In this document: piece after piece, positions 59,260 to 64,000 of the stretch | Layout: each line of letters begins with the position of its first letter | Position numbering within the stretch: position 1 is the first letter of the stretch | NCBI GenBank assembly: GCA_034769895.1 | Contig: JAWRYS010001514.1 | Span: 1 to 64,000 of the forward strand | DNA length: 64,000 bases | DNA from: Magicicada septendecula | Taxonomy: Eukaryota > Arthropoda > Insecta > Hemiptera > Cicadidae | Direction: 5' to 3' | The notes under the pieces: generated by a model | What the model was told of the DNA's origin: nothing | What the model saw: only the letters and a program-made list of their open reading frames with translations | Databases searched by the model: none | Position numbers and translations under genes: made by a program

Positions 59260-61784
59260 TATCTTACGCCTAAGTATCTGCACAATTTTGTCCTTTTTCG
59301 TTGTCTTAAAATAATGTAGGCAATACTAATAAATTTTCTTTATTTTTCATTCGTTCTGACCTGCTGAAAAATGATAACCGGCAGATGACTGTACACGAAG
59401 ACAGCACGCCACAGTAAGATAAACTTATAAATAGCATGGAGGAAATATTATCAAATACAAAACGCTAAGTTATCGTAGCACAAAATTAATTGTAAAATAA
59501 ACAGTTGTAATGATGTATGTAAGTATGTAATTTTCTCGGCCAAAGTTTAAATTTTATTTTGTCTTCATTCCGGATGTCAGATCAGATTTGTTTTGTCTAC
59601 ATTCGGGACATAAATCTCAACCAAATTGCTAATAATGTTTAGCAATGCTTTTGCTTCTCTAAATTTAAGAATCATCAAAATTTTATACAATTTTATATTC
59701 GAAAAGATTACATATTTTGTACATTTTTCCATTGTTGCGAAAACGCATTGCTAAGGAAATGAACTCGTGCTGTGACTTTACGCTAAGAACTGTCCAGTTT
59801 CAGATATTGTAAATTTTCAGTGTAACGGGCTCGCTAACACATTATATGTGTCGAGCTTCGAATAAAATTTTATGCGTTTTAGTTGGTAAGTTACTTTTCA
59901 CAATTAAGTAGAATACAGTGGTAAGACAAAACGCGTTTACAAGTTTTATCGGTTAAGGGACAAGAATGGTTCTTAAATAAACACGCCTTAACCGTAAATT
60001 TCACGCGCCCGGCTTGTCTGGTTAACGAATACTAACGTATTTCACTGTTACAAATGGTAGAATTGCGTTCAACATTAATAACAGGTCCTTGATTACTGCG
60101 GTTGATTGGGTAATTATGGTATTAACTTCTGTGAAGATCGCTTTTTTTCTTTTCTCAGTATCTTTTAATATTAATTGTATCAATATTTTCAATACAATAA
60201 CATATCCCGTAATCCTGATGAGATTGCTATGGCAACCAAGACTGTTTTGTTTCCTCCCCCTCTGTCCTAGTAAGCACGTTATATTTCAATGTGTATTTGT
60301 TTTCAAAAACTCTCTCTATCCTGGGCCAGAACTGTATTTGCTTCAGCAACACCCCTAGAAGCAACATATCGCCGGTTTCTAATCAGATTACTAGACTTTC
60401 CGTTGTCTCATCATTATTGTCTAAAACTAGTAGCCTAATAGTTTAGTCTCGAGTTCTCGAAAAAATAATGAAATTCTTTCCCTTGCACTCCCTTTCCATG
60501 TCGCCTGATGTTTTGCTAGTTACCTAGTTATGTTTCAGAAGAGGAATGAAGTACTTTATCCTGTCCGCGAAACATGAGGAAGGTTACTTCGACCTAAACT
60601 TTGCTCTAGCTACGTTAGTTACCAAAGCTGTTACCATCGACGGTACCTTCACTACACGTGGAGGTATAGATTGCCACCATCACATGGAATTTCTCATAAT
60701 TTATTTATGTGATGTGTTTTATTTACGGAGCACAAAAATTATTGAAATAAATATGTATCTTCCCTGTAACATTTTCAGCGTTTTATGATTCACTAATTAC
60801 AATGTAGATTTAAACCTTGCGACATGTTCTGTACGAGAATATATTCCGGACTTTCGTTGACCTTTAAATTATGACCTTAGTCGCTGTCATTAAAGTAATA
60901 AAGAAATATTAATACCATAGATTATTAATTATTAAGCATTTCAGAAATGAAAAATGAAGGTAGAGGATAATGAAAGTGATTTCATTGGGGCCTCACGATT
61001 TACTAACATTCAAGATATTCAGTGAACTAGTAGGATCATCAGATAGACACTACGGGAGAAGGTAAGAGGAGAAGAAGATTGACTGAGCGCTAGATTGATG
61101 ATATATTAGAAGTGTGGCGGGTTTTAAATGGATGGAAGCTACACAGAAGACAGGAACCAGCGAACCTCGATACTGGTCGCAAAGGCCTTATCAGAAATAT
61201 ACGTATGGAAATATACTTATGGATACTTGTGTTATACTCCCCCTCCCCAGAACTAAAACGAAATTAATGTATCAACATTAATAGACGGCTGCAAAAGCGG
61301 ATTATCCAGAAAAATTCCAAAAACGCAGGCCTCAAAATGAAATGAATCCGTAAAGGGATGTGTCTTGAGATAACACCTTAGAAATTATAAAACGACGAAC
61401 TATTAATAAAAATAATAGAACTAGGAGTCTCGTTTGGAAGTGCTGCTAATCAAAATCAAACCTGGTACTAGGCTGCTACTAACAGGAATTATGAATGACC
61501 ATGAAACGATAGTCGAAAGAATGGACTGAAATTCAATCCACGAAGTAAAAAAAAGGCAGTTCCTTCGTTTCCATTTGTGTCTGCTTATGTAGTGTTTAAA
61601 CCCATTGTTTTAAAAATAAAATAAACAGAAGAGAATAAACAAAAATCTGAAGTGTAATATAATATTAACTTAATACCAATCAGCCACCGTTTTCCATTTT
61701 GAGCGTTATAGTTACGTTCAAGTGTGGATGTTTAGCTTAAACAATATTTTCAGTTATTTTCTCTATGTTAGCAGTCTTCATCAC
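59260..61784. other. Long gene-free stretch
   Basis: AT-rich; short ORFs without support. The 24-base string at 61526-61549 matches 23746-23769. Confidence 0.5.
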
Positions 61785-61990
61785 AACTTTGTCAAATTTT
61801 GTTGCTTCCCTGCTATATACACTTTTTCCTCGAACGAGGCCTTTCGGTTTCGCAACCATTATCAAGTTCTTCCTACAACGAGAAGAACTTCCTAAGTTGT
61901 AGGAAGAACTTGATAAAGGTTGCGAAACCGAAAGGCCTCGTTCGAGGAAAAAGTGTATATAGCAGGGAAGCAACAAAATTTGACAAAGTT
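61785..61990. repeat. Long near-perfect hairpin, 95-bp arms
   Basis: The arm 61785-61879 is the inverse of 61896-61990, with one or two mismatches and a 16-base loop. It yields mirror-image ORFs on both strands, which are artefacts. The arm has CTTGATAAAGGTTGCGAAACCGAAAGGCC, a weakened form of the CTGATGA-helix II-GAAA pattern (GGTT/AACC), so it may be a third Penelope-type inverted pair. Confidence 0.9.
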
Positions 61991-62023
61991 TTAAACAATA
62001 TTTACCTCGAGATGGTCTTATTG

Positions 62024-62787
62024 CAGTGGCGGCTCGTCCATAAAGTTCAATGGTTCAGTCAACCTCCCTAAATAATTTAAATATGTTTAAGGATTTTTTG
62101 AGACGAATAGTTCCGACGAGGGCCGAACCGCAGTGACCGGGAATTTTAACATTTTCATAATACCGCCATTCGTCATTACTATGATTTTTACCACATGATT
62201 TGTCCGTTTACCTTCAGTTTTGTGTCAGATTTCTCTATTTCACTTAGAGTGAAATGAGAATGTGTGCAGTAAAGTCTTAAAATAAAATAAAATAGTGAAG
62301 TAATTGTATTCCAGAAATAAAGTGTGTGTAATGTAGTCATTGTATAGTAACGTTAAGCTGACCGAAGCGTGTATAACCTTCAAAGTGTTTGCTGGTATTT
62401 TTGTATGTTAAGTATTCAGGTATTTCTTATTTCTGTGTTCAGTTCATTGATTTGGTAAAATGAATAGTGTTCCATCTATTTTAAAAATAGATTTTTCTTC
62501 TCACTCTATGAAAGATAAATGCAAAATTAAGGAACTCGGTACGCCGCTTCCCGTTTTAAATATTAAACAAAAATATTTAACTATCTTTTATTTTAACTAT
62601 ATATTTTTAGAATAATTTACAAATGGCATAAACAAAACTTAATATTAGGCCTACTAAAAGTTGTCAATAGTTATGTCTTCATGTTGCAACCCACCCCGTG
62701 TCTTATTTGGAATGGATAATTGATCTTATCTTAGTAGAAACATTCAGACATTGAACCCCCAACTGTCAGAACCACGAGCCGCCACTG
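62024..62787 (+). mobile_element. hAT-type MITE with intact ends
   Basis: Starts CAGTGGCGGCTCGT and ends ACGAGCCGCCACTG: perfect 14-base inverted ends. Eight-base flanks TCTTATTG (62016-62023) and TCTTATTA (62788-62795) differ at one base, the hAT duplication length. 764 bases, AT-rich inside, no ORF. It depends on a transposase elsewhere. Confidence 0.9.
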
Positions 62788-62795
62788 TCTTATTA

Positions 62796-63090
62796 GTTCT
62801 TTAAATCAGGTAATTATTATTTTATTAGCTATTATATTGACGACTAATTTTTTGAATGTCGTGATTTCATGTGCAATCCTTTTTGTCCGATTCTTTGTGC
62901 GTCAAGGATAGGATAAAACTTTTTTTAAAAAAAAAAGGATCTACGTATATGTGGGTGGATCTGGGTGAATTATGGTAGGTAAATTGACCTACCGTAATTA
63001 GTTTACATCAGACGGAATTTTTTTGTTAAACACTAACATACAAATTTGTTTTCCAATTAGATTATTATATCTTACGTAATTATGTTTCAG
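62796..63090. other. No gene seen; ends in a splice acceptor-like site
   Basis: AT-rich sequence ending TTACGTAATTATGTTTCAG at 63090, which fits a 3' splice site before the exon below. Confidence 0.4.
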
Positions 63091-63148
63091 AGCAGAGCAG
63101 AGGAGGGAGTTGTGGAGTGGAGAGTCTGTTGAGTAGTGTATGTAGGCT

Positions 63149-63445
63149 ATGTCACTGAACAAACCGAGTTACCAGTTCTCAGTATACATAACACCCAATC
63201 TTGACGACGTTTACAGTTTGGAAGCGGCCTCTTTCCGTCCGATTCCCAGCGTGTCTCTGGAAAATGTCATCAAGGGGACAAACCCGATCGGCAAGTGGAC
63301 AGTGACGGAGACCAGTTGCGGCCTGATCGCTTCGTTCACGCACCAGAAAGATGTCAACGCGTTGCTGTCGCTAAACCTGGCCACCGCCTTGGGAGGCCCA
63401 GTCCACGCCGCTAGATTCTCCGCATTGGACGCAAAGTACAGACAG
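63149..63445 (+). CDS. Putative first coding exon of a host gene, unknown protein
   Basis: 99 codons from ATG 63149 to a donor CAG|GTAACG at 63446, leaving phase 0. An in-frame TAG lies two codons before the ATG, so the start is defined. Composition changes sharply to GC-rich with C/G third positions, unlike anything else in the window. The peptide begins MSLNKPSYQFSVYITPNLDD and has no signal peptide or membrane segment; it looks like the edge of a globular soluble domain (alternating beta-type hydrophobics, GKWTVTETSCGLIASF). The 24 codons after the donor are AT-rich and are intron. I do not recognise the family. The 5' untranslated part may begin at 63091 after the acceptor-like site. Confidence 0.6.
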
Positions 63446-64000
63446 GTAACGTCAGTTGACGTTTTATTGTTTTTCATTAGAATTAGACAGTTATGGGTTA
63501 TAGTAATCGTTGTTAAATAAGTTGTCGAGTCCGGCTGGTGCAGGGTCAGTCCACTAGTTTCCAAAGCAGAACATCGTGAGCCGATCGACCAGGACATAAT
63601 TCACAGAATGGTCGTCATGCTCGGCGGCCATTCAACACTAATGGATACCTAAAGTCTTCAACTGGATACATTAAAAGCTGTCTAAGAGTAGCAGCAGTAG
63701 AAATAGTCATCATCATCATAATCAACTTCCAATGATAAAAACAGCAAGGTTTGTGCAGATCCCAAGTTGTTAACATTTCTGGTGGTTCAAAAATTGATCT
63801 CTCTATCGCTTCCTAAGATAACTGAGATTTTACTTTTCCACTTGGGCTGTATTTCAGGAAACTTCATATGTGGGACGTCTGTCATCCAGCCTTCTCAAAT
63901 CCTTCATTCAATGTCTGTGGTACTGGTTAGTAATACCTAAAAGTTATCTATAGTTCCTCATGAATACCTTCGCTGCTTCTGAGATCTCTACCAGAACATC
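63446..64000. other. Probable intron
   Basis: Starts GTAACGTCAG at the donor. No further exon is evident before the window end. A short (CAT)n run is at 63700. Confidence 0.4.

Noticed and set aside
61737-62071. Two nearly identical ORFs on opposite strands
   Set aside because: They are mirror images produced by the 95-bp palindrome.

Overview
The window is AT-rich, non-coding-dominated eukaryotic DNA, most like an arthropod and probably an insect. The reasons are microsatellites, a Penelope-like element, many 5'-truncated non-LTR retrotransposon tails, hAT, MULE and Helitron-type fragments, a 164-bp satellite, and only one plausible host exon with splice signals. I see no bacterial-style operon, rRNA, tRNA or CRISPR array. 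Species cannot be named from the sequence alone.

Region 1-16688 is a head-to-tail array of a ~7.93-kb unit (two units plus a part). Each full unit holds, on the minus strand, a primer binding site matching the 3' end of tRNA-Lys(CUU), one intact 680-codon Gag-like ORF, a remnant of an integrase C-terminus, a block of ~105-bp repeats and a purine tract. The best reading is a pol-deleted, non-autonomous LTR retrotransposon whose copies share LTRs of unusual length (~4.6 kb). The ORF ends in two degenerate LDL-receptor class A-like modules and an Asn-rich tail, which is unusual for a Gag. The array stops abruptly at a (TG)n tract.

Region 16689-28994 is a graveyard: two LINE C-terminal tails, two GAA tracts, a ~1-kb hAT-like non-autonomous element and two long hairpins. 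Region 28995-32333 is a nearly complete Penelope-like retroelement with a 15-bp target duplication, 500-bp terminal direct repeats, a reverse transcriptase broken in three places, and a GIY-YIG endonuclease. Region 32334-41858 has more LINE tails and a 1.45-kb MULE with a FLYWCH zinc-finger ORF, apparently nested in a hAT relative. Region 41859-47472 lies between two (TA)n tracts and carries two inverted, degraded tRNA-Lys-type primer binding sites. Region 48917-59260 holds a short inverted-repeat element with a Helitron-like fragment, the 19-copy 164-bp satellite and another LINE tail. The right end has a ~95-bp-arm hairpin, a clean 764-bp hAT MITE, and a candidate first coding exon of a host gene (63149-63445).

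A pattern across these regions is a recurring hammerhead-ribozyme-like core (CUGANGA, paired helix II, GAAA). It is seen in the Penelope terminal repeat, in two hairpins and at two isolated sites. Helix II differs in sequence but stays paired in most copies, which is covariation. Dispersed Penelope-type terminal sequences are the likely source.
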